From Halovenus rubra (GTDB taxonomy: Archaea; Halobacteriota; Halobacteria; Halobacteriales; Haloarculaceae), in the NCBI RefSeq assembly GCF_026586665.1, contig NZ_JAODIY010000009.1, positions 417,072 through 481,071 of the forward strand: DNA of 64,000 bases, given 5' to 3'. The translations under genes were made by a program, and so were the position numbers. Below, in pieces: positions 1 through 7,689 of the stretch. Under the pieces are notes generated by a model. It made no database searches and was not told where the DNA came from. It saw only the letters and a program-made list of their open reading frames with translations. Numbering within the stretch: the stretch's first letter is position 1; each line of letters starts with the position of its first letter.

Positions 1-232
1 CTCCGGGACCGTTCTTTTCAGCATCCACCTCATAGTGTTCGATTCGTTCTGCAGGGACCTCTGCTGCGTCGAGTGCTGCACCGAAGTCAGGAAGCTGTGA
101 CCGGCAGTCAGAACACCAGTCTCCACCCCAGACTTTGTATACGAGGTCATCAAATGCTTCCAGTGTGTCGACAGTTTCTTCATATGCCCCAGCAGCCCAT
201 GCAGGATTCGGTTCGAGTGTTTTCAGTTCCAT
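1..232 (-). CDS. Thioredoxin-family protein, C-terminus cut by window edge
   Basis: The first 77 residues are present and the gene runs off the left edge. Residues 39-43 read WCSDC, a redox-active CxxC of thioredoxin-like type, followed by a helix with an aspartate-rich surface. It probably acts as a cytoplasmic thiol-disulfide oxidoreductase, as is usual for this fold. The ATG at 230-232 is the only sensible start. It diverges from the cysteine synthase gene, so both may contribute to sulfur or redox physiology, but that link is inference from position only. Confidence 0.75.
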   Translation of the reverse strand, partial: MELKTLEPNPAWAAGAYEETVDTLEAFDDLVYKVWGGDWCSDCRSQLPDFGAALDAAEVPAERIEHYEVDAEKNGPG

Positions 233-282
233 ATTAAAACGATGATACCGACTCACCTTACACTACCGGTCCAAAGCCACCG

Positions 283-290
283 CATATTTA
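283..290 (+). promoter_or_regulatory. TATA box of the cysteine synthase gene
   Basis: The sequence CATATTTA lies 26-33 bases upstream of the GTG start at 316. This is the spacing expected for a leaderless haloarchaeal transcript and supports that GTG as the start. Confidence 0.5.
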
Positions 291-315
291 ACACCGAACG
301 CCTGATTTCGAGAGT

Positions 316-1230
316 GTGAAGGGTTCGATACTGGAGACGCTTGGATCGCCGCTTGTCAGTGTCGACAGCCCGCAAGGAACAACGATAGCGGCGAAAGTCG
401 AATCGTTCAATCCAAGCGGGTCGGCAAAAGCGCGACCAGCCGTTGCGATGGTTAAGCGGGCCCAAGAGTGTGGCGACCTCAAGCCCGGCGACACAATCGT
501 AGAACCAACGAGTGGTAATACAGGTATCGGGCTGGCAATGGTCGGCGCTGCAAAAGGATACGATGTGTGCCTTATCATGCCACGTTCACGCTCGCCCGAA
601 CGCCGCCGACTGATGGCTGCGTACGGGGCTGAAATCGAACTCGTCGACGGTGACATCTCAGTTGCTCGGGAACGTGCCGACGAGTATGAACAGCAGGACG
701 GGTATTTTTGTGTCCATCAGTTCGAGAACCCCGCTAACCCGGAGAGTCATTATCAAACGACTGGCACGGAGATACGTGAACAGGTTGATGGGCCAGTCAA
801 CGCCCTTGTGGCTGGCGTTGGGACTGGTGGCACTATCAGCGGTGTCAGCCGGCGGCTGACCGAAGCGTTCCCCAAAATGGAGACAGTTGCTGTCGAGCCC
901 GTCAAGAACGCGGTCCTATCAGACGACAACGAAAGTGACGGTGAAGACGAGTTTCAGGGGATGGGTCCCGGATTCGTGGCTGACAACCTCGACACGGAAC
1001 TGCTGGACGATGTTGAAACAGTATCACTCGATGACGCAGAAGCCGAGTGTCGCCGTCTTGCACAGAACGAGGGCATTCTTGTTGGACAGTCCTCAGGAGC
1101 CTCACTATGTGGGGCAAAGCGAGTCGCCCGACGGCTCAGAGAAGAGACAGACAACCCACGGGTTGTGACTGTATTCTGGGATTCCGGTGAGCGGTATCTG
1201 ACGACTGGCATGTTCGATGCGTCTGAGTGA
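316..1230 (+). CDS. cysK: Cysteine synthase family PLP enzyme
   Basis: This 304-residue protein is a fold-type II PLP enzyme that would make cysteine from an activated serine and sulfide (O-acetylserine sulfhydrylase type). The PLP lysine is K38 in FNPSGSAKAR, the substrate loop PTSGNTGIG follows at about residue 63, and the glycine loop GVGTGGTISG binds the PLP phosphate. The residue after the lysine is Ala, where most family members have Asp (SVKDR), a small departure. The GTG start fits the TATA box upstream. A relative with another acyl donor, such as O-phosphoserine, cannot be excluded. No sulfate-assimilation genes lie next to it. Confidence 0.8.
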   Translation: MKGSILETLGSPLVSVDSPQGTTIAAKVESFNPSGSAKARPAVAMVKRAQECGDLKPGDTIVEPTSGNTGIGLAMVGAAKGYDVCLIMPRSRSPERRRLMAAYGAEIELVDGDISVARERADEYEQQDGYFCVHQFENPANPESHYQTTGTEIREQVDGPVNALVAGVGTGGTISGVSRRLTEAFPKMETVAVEPVKNAVLSDDNESDGEDEFQGMGPGFVADNLDTELLDDVETVSLDDAEAECRRLAQNEGILVGQSSGASLCGAKRVARRLREETDNPRVVTVFWDSGERYLTTGMFDASE

Positions 1231-1417
1231 GGAATGTGCACAAATAACCCAGCAACGTAACAAAGGCGCGTCTCGTCGACAGTAATACAACCAGAGTAGC
1301 ATTTATGAGCAACATTATTTTTTCATTCGAAACTCTGCTTGACTGATTCGTATGCAGACGCGGATACAGTGAGAACAAGAAAAACCTACTTGTGTAAGTG
1401 GACTGAATATACTGGTA

Positions 1418-2239
1418 ATGGACGACGAGACCCCTCCCGAACGACGCTCTGGAGTTCTCCGTAGCAAGCGAGACGCAACCAAATACCAGATTCTCGTCGA
1501 GATAGCCGAACGCCAGCCTGCAGTCAGTCAACAGGAGATTGCCGATACAATCGGCGTGACATCACAGGCAGTGAGCAACTACTTACAGGAGTTAGTTGAG
1601 GAAGACGCCGTCAACAAGCTCGGGCGCGGTCGATACAAGGTGACAAAAGAGGGGGTTGACTGGCTCATCTCCGAAACCGACGCGCTTGAAGCGTTCGCCA
1701 CACACGTCTCCGAGGAGGTCATCGGGCCAGCAGATATTGGGAGTGCACTGGCGAGTGGCGATATCGCGGAGGGTGACCGCGTTTCCTTGACGATGCGCGA
1801 CGGCTACTCCTACGCAACGCCAGGGAGTGCAGGTGATGCGACTGGGGTTGCCGTCACCAGTGCCAAGGCTGGGCAGGATGTCGGCGTCACCGATTTTGAA
1901 GGTGTCGTAGACCACGAACTCGGGGCAGTCACAGTCATGTCAGTCCCGTTGGTACAGGATGGCGGAAGCCAAGAAGTTGATAACGCCGTCGTTTCCGAGC
2001 AAGCGGCTGACCACGACCGTCTGGCAACTGCTGGCCCCGAAGCCGTAGCAACGGTCAGAGATGTCGACCTCTCACCAGATATCCAGTTCGGAACTGCCGA
2101 AGCTGTCCGTGAGGCTGCAGTCAAAGGGCTCGATGTATTTCTCGTCGTCGTTGCTAACCAGCTCTCGGTCCATACTGATAAGCTCCGAGATAGTAACATT
2201 GCCTACGAGGTTATCGACGGTGCAAGCCACGAGATGTAG
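1418..2239 (+). CDS. Winged-helix (MarR-like) transcriptional regulator with archaeal C-terminal domain
   Basis: The 273-residue protein has an N-terminal winged helix-turn-helix at about residues 24-75: the segment QQEIADTIGVTSQAVSNYL is a good recognition helix. A long C-terminal region without a recognised ligand domain follows. It ends with alternating hydrophobic strands resembling an effector-binding fold. The target genes are not evident. The gene stands alone between the cysteine synthase and the convergent Lrp gene. Family-level assignment is firm, but the function of the C-terminal 190 residues is unknown. Confidence 0.7.
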   Translation: MDDETPPERRSGVLRSKRDATKYQILVEIAERQPAVSQQEIADTIGVTSQAVSNYLQELVEEDAVNKLGRGRYKVTKEGVDWLISETDALEAFATHVSEEVIGPADIGSALASGDIAEGDRVSLTMRDGYSYATPGSAGDATGVAVTSAKAGQDVGVTDFEGVVDHELGAVTVMSVPLVQDGGSQEVDNAVVSEQAADHDRLATAGPEAVATVRDVDLSPDIQFGTAEAVREAAVKGLDVFLVVVANQLSVHTDKLRDSNIAYEVIDGASHEM

Positions 2240-2263
2240 CAAATCTGTTTGCCGGTGGCGTGT

Positions 2264-2677
2264 TCACCCAAGCCACTCATCCAGAATCAGTCTCGTCGTC
2301 GTGCTCACAACATCATCCATCTCACGGGCGCGAGCAATTAGCTCGTTGAGGCTGCGTGTGTCAGTCGTATCGACGACAAGCACAATATCTTCGTCACCAG
2401 AAACTTGCCAGACAAAGTCGACCTGCTCCCACTCGGCCATCTGTTCAGTTAGACCGCCAGTGTGGACGTTGACATCGACGGTAATCTCTACCATCGCTTT
2501 CACATTGCCAGTCCGTGTTGCGACGGTAAAGCGCTCAATGACACCAGATTCGACCATCCCCTCTACTCGGTTTCGGATGGTCCCTTCCGATGTCCCGACC
2601 TCTTTGGCAATTTCGGTGTAGGGTGTCCGCGCATCTCGGCGGAGAATCTCAAGTATTTCGCGGTCCAGTTCGTCCAT
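2264..2677 (-). CDS. Lrp/AsnC-family transcriptional regulator
   Basis: At 137 residues this is a standard Lrp/AsnC protein: an N-terminal HTH (residues 2-50, with TPYTEIAKEVGTSEGTIRNR) and a C-terminal RAM ligand-binding domain of alternating strands and helices. Such proteins sense amino acids or other small molecules as dimers or octamers. The gene diverges from carA, and the intergenic region holds a perfect palindrome of Lrp type, so autoregulation and control of carbamoyl-phosphate synthesis are the likely roles. That target assignment is inference. Confidence 0.88.
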   Translation of the reverse strand: MDELDREILEILRRDARTPYTEIAKEVGTSEGTIRNRVEGMVESGVIERFTVATRTGNVKAMVEITVDVNVHTGGLTEQMAEWEQVDFVWQVSGDEDIVLVVDTTDTRSLNELIARAREMDDVVSTTTRLILDEWLG

Positions 2678-2680
2678 CGG

Positions 2681-2694
2681 GATACGAATGTATC
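2681..2694. promoter_or_regulatory. Possible secondary operator near the lrp start
   Basis: The inverted repeat GATAC-GAAT-GTATC begins four bases from the lrp start codon and shares TACGAAT with the stronger palindrome at 2715. It could be a second Lrp half-site used for autorepression. Support is only the symmetry and the position. Confidence 0.3.
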
Positions 2695-2714
2695 TGCTGA
2701 CACTACTTGAACGC

Positions 2715-2727
2715 TACGAATTTCGTA
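2715..2727. promoter_or_regulatory. Lrp-type operator between lrp and carA
   Basis: TACGAATTTCGTA is a perfect 13-base palindrome with an odd centre. The form TACGA-N3-TCGTA is what I know for haloarchaeal Lrp/AsnC sites. It lies 21 bases upstream of the carA TATA element and 38 bases upstream of the lrp start, where one dimer could affect both promoters. Confidence 0.6.
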
Positions 2728-2747
2728 ACTCAACTTCGAAAGCAACG

Positions 2748-2754
2748 CTTATGA
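2748..2754 (+). promoter_or_regulatory. TATA element of carA
   Basis: CTTATGA lies 26-32 bases upstream of the ATG at 2780. It decides between that start and the GTG at 2759, which would leave far too little room for a promoter. Confidence 0.4.
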
Positions 2755-2779
2755 GCGGGTGTTTCGTACGCATCTCGTA

Positions 2780-3826
2780 ATGAACGATGCATACATCGCC
2801 GTTGAAGGCGACCGTATAATCGAAGCACGGGCGCGGTCTCAGGGGACCACACGTGGCGAGTTAGTGTTTACAACAGCATACACAGGATACGAGGAAAGTC
2901 TGACCGATCCGAGTTATGAGGAACAGCTATTGACCTTTTCGTATCCTCTCATCGGAAACTACGGCGTTCGCAAAGAACGGTTTGAGTCCGATCGCGTTCA
3001 TCCACGTGGTGTACTTGCTCGTGAGATGACTGAAGACGTTGCCCAGTGGCTCCAGAGTCAAGATGTCCCCGCTGTCGACCATCTTGACACCCGTGATATC
3101 GTCACGGAAATCCGTGATGAGGGGGCGATGAAAGCCGGTATTGCCGCCGGACCGGACGCCACAGAAGCGGACGCACTTGCAGAGCTCGACGAGTGTAGTC
3201 ATATGTCGAGTCATACCGATATCGGTGCACAGGTCTCTGTCGACGAACCAACCATCCACAATCCGGACGGAGACGGAACACGTGTTGCACTGCTTGACTG
3301 TGGTGCAAAAGGGTCGATTATCGACTCACTTGTCGCGCGCGACGCAACTGTCCACTCGCTCCCGTATGATGCGTCGGTGAGCGATGTCGAGTCAACAGAG
3401 CCGGATGTGCTATTTGTCTCGAACGGTCCAGGCGACCCAGAAAACTTCGAACAAGCTGGTGAGGTTGTCAGTGCGCTTGTCGGAGACGTCCCACTCGCCG
3501 GTATCTGTCTTGGACAGCAGGTCGTCGCGAACGCCCTCGGTGGTCGGACAGAGAAAATGGAGTTCGGCCATCGTGGAGTAAACCAGCCTGTCCGTGACCT
3601 CCGTAGCGACCAAGTCATCATGACTACGCAAAACCATGGTTATACCGTCGCTGACCCTGGTGACAAGCTCAACGTCACGCAGGTGAATGTTAACGACGAA
3701 ACGCCCGAGGGACTAGATAATGACAGTCTCAATATCATAACCAGACAGTACCACCCTGAAGCAAATCCCGGCCCCAACGACTCGCTATCGTTCTTCGACG
3801 ATGTCGTTGCGATGGCCGAAAAGTAA
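2780..3826 (+). CDS. carA: Carbamoyl-phosphate synthase small (glutaminase) subunit
   Basis: The product hydrolyses glutamine and channels ammonia to the large subunit CarB for carbamoyl phosphate, the precursor of pyrimidines and arginine. The N-terminal CPSase domain (ELVFTTAYTGYEESLTDPSY) is followed by a class I glutamine amidotransferase domain. The nucleophile is C243 in GICLGQQ, and the His-Glu pair is H325 and E327 in YHPE. The chosen ATG gives 348 residues and matches the usual start of haloarchaeal CarA; the GTG at 2759 would add seven residues. carB is not in the window. pyrB and pyrI are, about 35 kb away. Confidence 0.95.
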   Translation: MNDAYIAVEGDRIIEARARSQGTTRGELVFTTAYTGYEESLTDPSYEEQLLTFSYPLIGNYGVRKERFESDRVHPRGVLAREMTEDVAQWLQSQDVPAVDHLDTRDIVTEIRDEGAMKAGIAAGPDATEADALAELDECSHMSSHTDIGAQVSVDEPTIHNPDGDGTRVALLDCGAKGSIIDSLVARDATVHSLPYDASVSDVESTEPDVLFVSNGPGDPENFEQAGEVVSALVGDVPLAGICLGQQVVANALGGRTEKMEFGHRGVNQPVRDLRSDQVIMTTQNHGYTVADPGDKLNVTQVNVNDETPEGLDNDSLNIITRQYHPEANPGPNDSLSFFDDVVAMAEK

Positions 3827-3907
3827 CGGCTTTTCAGCGACAGATATCTTCGACAGCACAGACCAGCGACAGGCATAACGTCCGTTTAGTACGACGTTTT
3901 CTGGAAC

Positions 3908-3929
3908 CGTGTCTCTTCTCTGAGACACG
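3908..3929 (+). terminator. Hairpin downstream of carA
   Basis: An 8-base-pair perfect stem (CGTGTCTC with GAGACACG) around a 6-base loop is followed by the T-rich tract TTTCTTT. It lies 80 bases after the carA stop and could terminate or stabilise that transcript. Confidence 0.4.
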
Positions 3930-3970
3930 TTTCTTTATCATGTCTCAATTATGCCGACCGAAGCATCTAC

Positions 3971-4090
3971 AGTATCATTCAAAAACGGAAATGGAAAGCG
4001 TCCGTGCGTGAAAAAGCGCACGGACGCTTGCCGCCCTGAATTGGTCCCCGCTGACGCTTCGGCCCTCCAGACGAAGCGTCAACTGATACT
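3971..4090. repeat. Nested inverted-repeat block (structured RNA or transposon remnant)
   Basis: Three stems are nested here. An outer pair AGTATCA (3971-3977) and TGATACT (4084-4090) encloses two hairpins: a 13-bp perfect stem, 3996-4008 with 4017-4029, around an 8-base loop, and a 10-bp perfect stem, 4052-4061 with 4072-4081, around a 10-base loop. Both hairpins contain the word AAGCGTC. Read on the + strand from 3951, a short open frame crosses the block; its residues RTDACRPELVPADASAL faintly recall C-termini of haloarchaeal IS200/IS605-type TnpB proteins, from memory and unchecked. A decayed IS end or a non-coding RNA are the two readings. The rest of 3827-4126 holds no convincing gene. 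Confidence 0.5.
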
Positions 4091-4126
4091 ATTTGGGTAC
4101 AGTGTTATAAATGTATTGGCTTCGGC

Positions 4127-4273
4127 TTACATATGCTCTTCTTCAAGCACCCATCCAAGCGCACGTTTGTAGTAAGTAAACATCTGTTTGACACCTTCGT
4201 GGTTCATATCTTCCGATTCTAGTTCCTCTGTAAGGAACTCGTATTGCTCCCGTATTTCTTCCTCGTCTCGCAT
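4127..4273 (-). CDS. Small conserved-looking protein, 48 residues
   Basis: The frame starting at the ATG complementary to 4271-4273 encodes a small acidic helical protein with the pattern RDEEEIREQYEFLTEEL and ending in ALGWVLEEEH. Its composition is that of a folded haloarchaeal small protein rather than random translation. A longer frame upstream would run into the promoter of the divergent UspA gene, so the short start is preferred. The family is not recognised and no function is proposed. It may form a helical hairpin. Confidence 0.5.
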   Translation of the reverse strand: MRDEEEIREQYEFLTEELESEDMNHEGVKQMFTYYKRALGWVLEEEHM

Positions 4274-4382
4274 AGATGGTAGTTGGACTCGATAGGCCAA
4301 AGCGTTTCGTCGTCGTGTGAACAGCTCTCTAGTCTGTGTGATATTCGTAGATACTTTTAGAGATGCCTGTAAACAAAGCGGT

Positions 4383-4838
4383 ATGGATCGAGCACTTGCT
4401 GTTGTCGAAGCCAAAGAAGCGACAAAAGACCTCGTAGCTGAAGCCGGAAAGCTGGCTGCGGGAGTGGACGCGGAGCTGGTTCTTTTACACGTAACAACCG
4501 AAGAAGAGTTTCAGGGACGTCGGAGCACACTGGAAAATGTTGCGGGTCTAGATACTGAGTACAATGTCGATAACGCGAGGGCAGGTGCCCAGCGGTTTGC
4601 CGAAAAGGTCGGCATTCAGGTCCTCGATGACGGCATTGAGTACTCAGCACTCGGTCGCATCGGCAACCCTCAGGAACTGATACTCGATACGGCTGAGCAA
4701 GAAGAGATTGACCATATCTTCGTCCACGGGAAACAGCGATCGCCAACCGGGAAAGCTGTCTTTGGCGACACGGCCCAAGCGATTATCTTGAATTTTGACG
4801 GCCCCGTAACTGTCACAACGAGCAAAGAAGAAGAGTAA
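4383..4838 (+). CDS. Universal stress protein (UspA family)
   Basis: This is a 151-residue single-domain Usp. The first strand MDRALAVVEAKEATKDLV and the strand ELVLLHV are typical. Near the C-terminus HGKQRSPTGKAVFGDTAQ corresponds to the ATP-binding G-x2-G-x9-G-S/T loop in a variant form. UspA proteins are cytoplasmic dimers linked to stress survival. The ATG at 4383 is chosen because a TATA-like TACTTTTAGA lies 22-31 bases upstream; an upstream in-frame ATG would place coding sequence over that box. It diverges from the 48-residue gene. Confidence 0.85.
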   Translation: MDRALAVVEAKEATKDLVAEAGKLAAGVDAELVLLHVTTEEEFQGRRSTLENVAGLDTEYNVDNARAGAQRFAEKVGIQVLDDGIEYSALGRIGNPQELILDTAEQEEIDHIFVHGKQRSPTGKAVFGDTAQAIILNFDGPVTVTTSKEEE

Positions 4839-4911
4839 GGCCCATGCAGTAAGCAACGATAGCTCAGAACGTTTAGATGGTTGTCAGGCTGGGTGAAAGT
4901 TCGATTACTTC

Positions 4912-6138
4912 TTGAGGGTACGCACAAACCACGATGTAGTGTCACGACGCGAACTGTTTGGGTCGCTCTGTTCGATGGTGTTTTTGGTCAATCTTGCACG
5001 CCTTATTTTTGCACCGCTTGTGCAGCCAGCCGCTGCAGATTTCAACAACGTGTCAGCAACTGAGCTTGGTATTGTCGCTACCGCCGCCTGGCTCGGCAGT
5101 GCGTCACCACGGCTCCCGACTGGGTATCTGCTTACCTGGCTTCCTCGTCATTACATTATCGCGACGACCGGGGGTCTGCTTGTTGGGACCTCCTTCTTTA
5201 CAGCGCTGTCTCAATCGGTGACTCATCTCACGGTCGGTGCGTTCCTGATGGGACTCTCCAGTGGGATGTACTTCATCGCGGCAAATCCGCTCGTCAGCGA
5301 ACTGTTTCCAACAAAAGTCGGAACTGCACTGGGTGTCCACGGGACGATGAGTCAGGTCGCGGCCGTTCTCGCTCCACTCTTTGTCAGTGCAATTCTGATA
5401 GTGGACAACTGGCGGACCACGTTCTACCTGATTGCTGTCGTCGCTGCGGTAGCGACTGTTGGCCTACTCGTCGCAACTCGACGAACAGAGCTTCCCACAG
5501 CAGGAACTGAAGACCGTAGCCTCATGTCTGCCGGAAAGGCCCAATGGAAACTCATCATTACTGGTGTCGTGTTCGTTGGGGTGACCGGTTTCCTTTGGAA
5601 CGGGTTGTTCAACCTCTATGGAACTTATCTCGACACATCGAAAGGAGTCGATGCCGGGACAGGCCGATTACTTCTCTCGCTCATGTTCGCGGCAGGCGTC
5701 CCTGCTTTCTTCATTACCGGCCGCCTTGCTGACCGTATCCCGAATGTCCCACTCATCATCAGTATCATCTCTAGTTTTTCGGTGCTGGTGCTCGTGTTGA
5801 CATTCGTTGAGGGTATTGTTACCATCGCTGTTGTAAGCGTAGTCATGGGGTACGTGATTCACTCGATGTTTCCGGCAGTGGATACGTATATGCTGTCGTC
5901 GCTTCCAGACCACCATCGAGGCAGCGCGTACGCACTCTTTTCAGCAACGATGATGCTCATTCAGGCCTGGGGTGCAGGTGCTATTGGCACTGCAGTCTCT
6001 CAAGGAATTAGCTACGATGCTGTCTTTCGTGCACTCGCGGTACTTGTCGCAGCAATCGTGTTTGGAATGTTCCTTCTCTACCGGGGTGGCCGTCTCCCGA
6101 CCGGCGGCAACCCGGGGACGACACCCGGTGAGACCTGA
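4912..6138 (+). CDS. Major facilitator superfamily transporter
   Basis: The 408-residue protein has 12 predicted membrane helices in two halves. The loop between helices 2 and 3 carries RLPTGYLLTWLPRHY, a divergent form of the MFS motif G-x3-D-R-x-G-R-R, and the second half has the clearer GRLADRIPN. The substrate cannot be read from sequence; nitrate/nitrite-like and drug/sugar clades both have such short members. The start codon is TTG (4912); a GTG at 4939 is an alternative. It is followed after 15 bases by a convergent aminopeptidase gene. Confidence 0.8.
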   Translation: MRVRTNHDVVSRRELFGSLCSMVFLVNLARLIFAPLVQPAAADFNNVSATELGIVATAAWLGSASPRLPTGYLLTWLPRHYIIATTGGLLVGTSFFTALSQSVTHLTVGAFLMGLSSGMYFIAANPLVSELFPTKVGTALGVHGTMSQVAAVLAPLFVSAILIVDNWRTTFYLIAVVAAVATVGLLVATRRTELPTAGTEDRSLMSAGKAQWKLIITGVVFVGVTGFLWNGLFNLYGTYLDTSKGVDAGTGRLLLSLMFAAGVPAFFITGRLADRIPNVPLIISIISSFSVLVLVLTFVEGIVTIAVVSVVMGYVIHSMFPAVDTYMLSSLPDHHRGSAYALFSATMMLIQAWGAGAIGTAVSQGISYDAVFRALAVLVAAIVFGMFLLYRGGRLPTGGNPGTTPGET

Positions 6139-6153
6139 CAGCCGAAGGCTGAG

Positions 6154-7254
6154 TCAAAACTTGTCTTCCCACCGGAAGAAACCATTGCGCTGTATTAGGT
6201 CACCGTCGACAGTAAGCTCAGTTCCTGCCTCACGCATATCGGTAATAAGGTCAACGTGGACCGCGCTGTTGTTACCCGACTCACCATCTGGAAGGTTCGC
6301 ATCGTACGCACGGCCCAATGCGAGATGTACTGTCCCACCCATTTTCTCGTCGAAGAGAATCTGGTCAGTCACGCGGTCGATACCGTGATTCATCCCGATA
6401 CCGAGTTCGCCAAGGCGACTCGCTCCGTCGTCTGTCTCGATAATACTAGAAAGAACGTCTGTGCCCTGTGAAGCCTTCCAGTCAACGACCTCACCATCCT
6501 CGAAGGCCAGCCACGCGTCCCGAAGCTGTGTGCCACGAACAGTCATCGGAACGTCGAACGTAACCTCGCCCTCAGTCGCACATGGCGCTGTGAACACCTC
6601 ACCACTCGGAAGGTTATGAGAATTATAGGCGACGCTAGCGGCGCTATTGACTGCAGTGCGATTGTCAATTGACATGGTGAGTTCTGTCCCATCGCTTTCT
6701 TTCCGGATGGTAACCTCACGCCCGTCGTCAAGAATCGATTTCAATTTCGCCATCTCGTCGGCAAGAGTGGACCAATCTCGGAGAATTGCGTCATAGACAA
6801 AATTACAGTACGTCTCATAGCTCATCCCCGCCTGCTGGGCGAGTGCCCGCGTTGGGTGGACTGTCGAAACCCAGTCGGTGTCCATGCGAGCCTCCCTGAG
6901 TTCCCCACGTGCCTTTCCGTAGGCTTGCTGTGTGTCCTCAGAGACATCAGCGGCAGCGCTCGTGTTTCGTGTCCCGCGGAGCGAGAGGACGCTGTCGGCC
7001 TGTTTGTACAGTGAGTGCTTGAACGCTGGACTCTCGTCAAATTCCCCATCGTGAGCACGAAGGTAGGCACGGTTCATCTCCGAAGAGCTGTATACAGCGT
7101 GATAATTTGCACCAACATCTCCCAGTTTCTCGGCGACTGCCACGCCGAGAGCATGTGCTCCTTCGCCGACGCTGACAACCACGTCGTCACCGGGTTCGAT
7201 TCGTGCACTCCACTCGACTAACGTCTGGGCGTGTTCTCTGACACGTGGGTCCAT
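6154..7254 (-). CDS. M29-family metallo-aminopeptidase
   Basis: The protein (366 residues from the ATG at 7252-7254) matches the thermophilic aminopeptidase family M29. It contains the family segments PSGEVFTAPCATEG (metal-binding Glu), IGMNHGID (metal-binding His) and AVHVDLITDM (metal-binding His and Asp). These enzymes remove N-terminal residues from peptides in the cytoplasm with two Zn or Co ions. An upstream ATG would add nine residues without family similarity. The spacing to the next gene upstream is 57 bases in the same direction, so co-transcription is possible. Confidence 0.88.
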   Translation of the reverse strand: MDPRVREHAQTLVEWSARIEPGDDVVVSVGEGAHALGVAVAEKLGDVGANYHAVYSSSEMNRAYLRAHDGEFDESPAFKHSLYKQADSVLSLRGTRNTSAAADVSEDTQQAYGKARGELREARMDTDWVSTVHPTRALAQQAGMSYETYCNFVYDAILRDWSTLADEMAKLKSILDDGREVTIRKESDGTELTMSIDNRTAVNSAASVAYNSHNLPSGEVFTAPCATEGEVTFDVPMTVRGTQLRDAWLAFEDGEVVDWKASQGTDVLSSIIETDDGASRLGELGIGMNHGIDRVTDQILFDEKMGGTVHLALGRAYDANLPDGESGNNSAVHVDLITDMREAGTELTVDGDLIQRNGFFRWEDKF

Positions 7255-7311
7255 GCCCGGACGCTTGGACTGGTGGAACAAAGAGGTTGTTCACTTACGG
7301 GAGAAGATAGC

Positions 7312-7581
7312 TTATGACTCCAGGACAGCGATTCCACAACCAGTCATCGACTCGTATTTTTTCGGCCACTCGATGTCGACCCGGTGCCGGGAACGCGCAC
7401 TATCGGTTGATGGAAGTTCTGTTAATCCTTCTAGTTCTGTCCATGAGCCGCCACCATCTGTCAAGCAGTACACAGCGAGACAGTCCACGCTGTATCCGAC
7501 CAGCTGTTCACAGGCAGTCGGTGCTTCCTGAAGACTCGTAACGACAAGCACCCCGTCGTTGAGTGCTGCGAACGCGTCCAT
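7312..7581 (-). CDS. Hypothetical protein, 89 residues
   Basis: I do not recognise this protein. It begins MDAFAALNDGVLVVTSL, has a conserved-looking core with CLAVYCLTDGGGSW, and ends with a segment containing TGCGIAVLES. The strand pattern and the acidic composition suggest a small alpha/beta protein. It lies between the M29 aminopeptidase (downstream, same strand) and the divergent hemL, with 108 bases to the hemL start. The longer upstream frame overlaps the hemL promoter and was not used. Confidence 0.5.
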   Translation of the reverse strand: MDAFAALNDGVLVVTSLQEAPTACEQLVGYSVDCLAVYCLTDGGGSWTELEGLTELPSTDSARSRHRVDIEWPKKYESMTGCGIAVLES

Positions 7582-7689
7582 CCGTTCGTTTCGTCCGTTG
7601 CTACACAAAGATAGCGAGGCAAGTGGTGATGAGTTACCCGAACGGCGTGAGGCAGTACATTCTTTCTGTCCCACTGCAAAGGAACGAGT

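Noticed and set aside
3951..4172. 73-codon frame as a genuine gene
   Set aside because: It is almost entirely made of the nested hairpins; the protein has no acidic character. It is kept only as a possible transposon-remnant clue.
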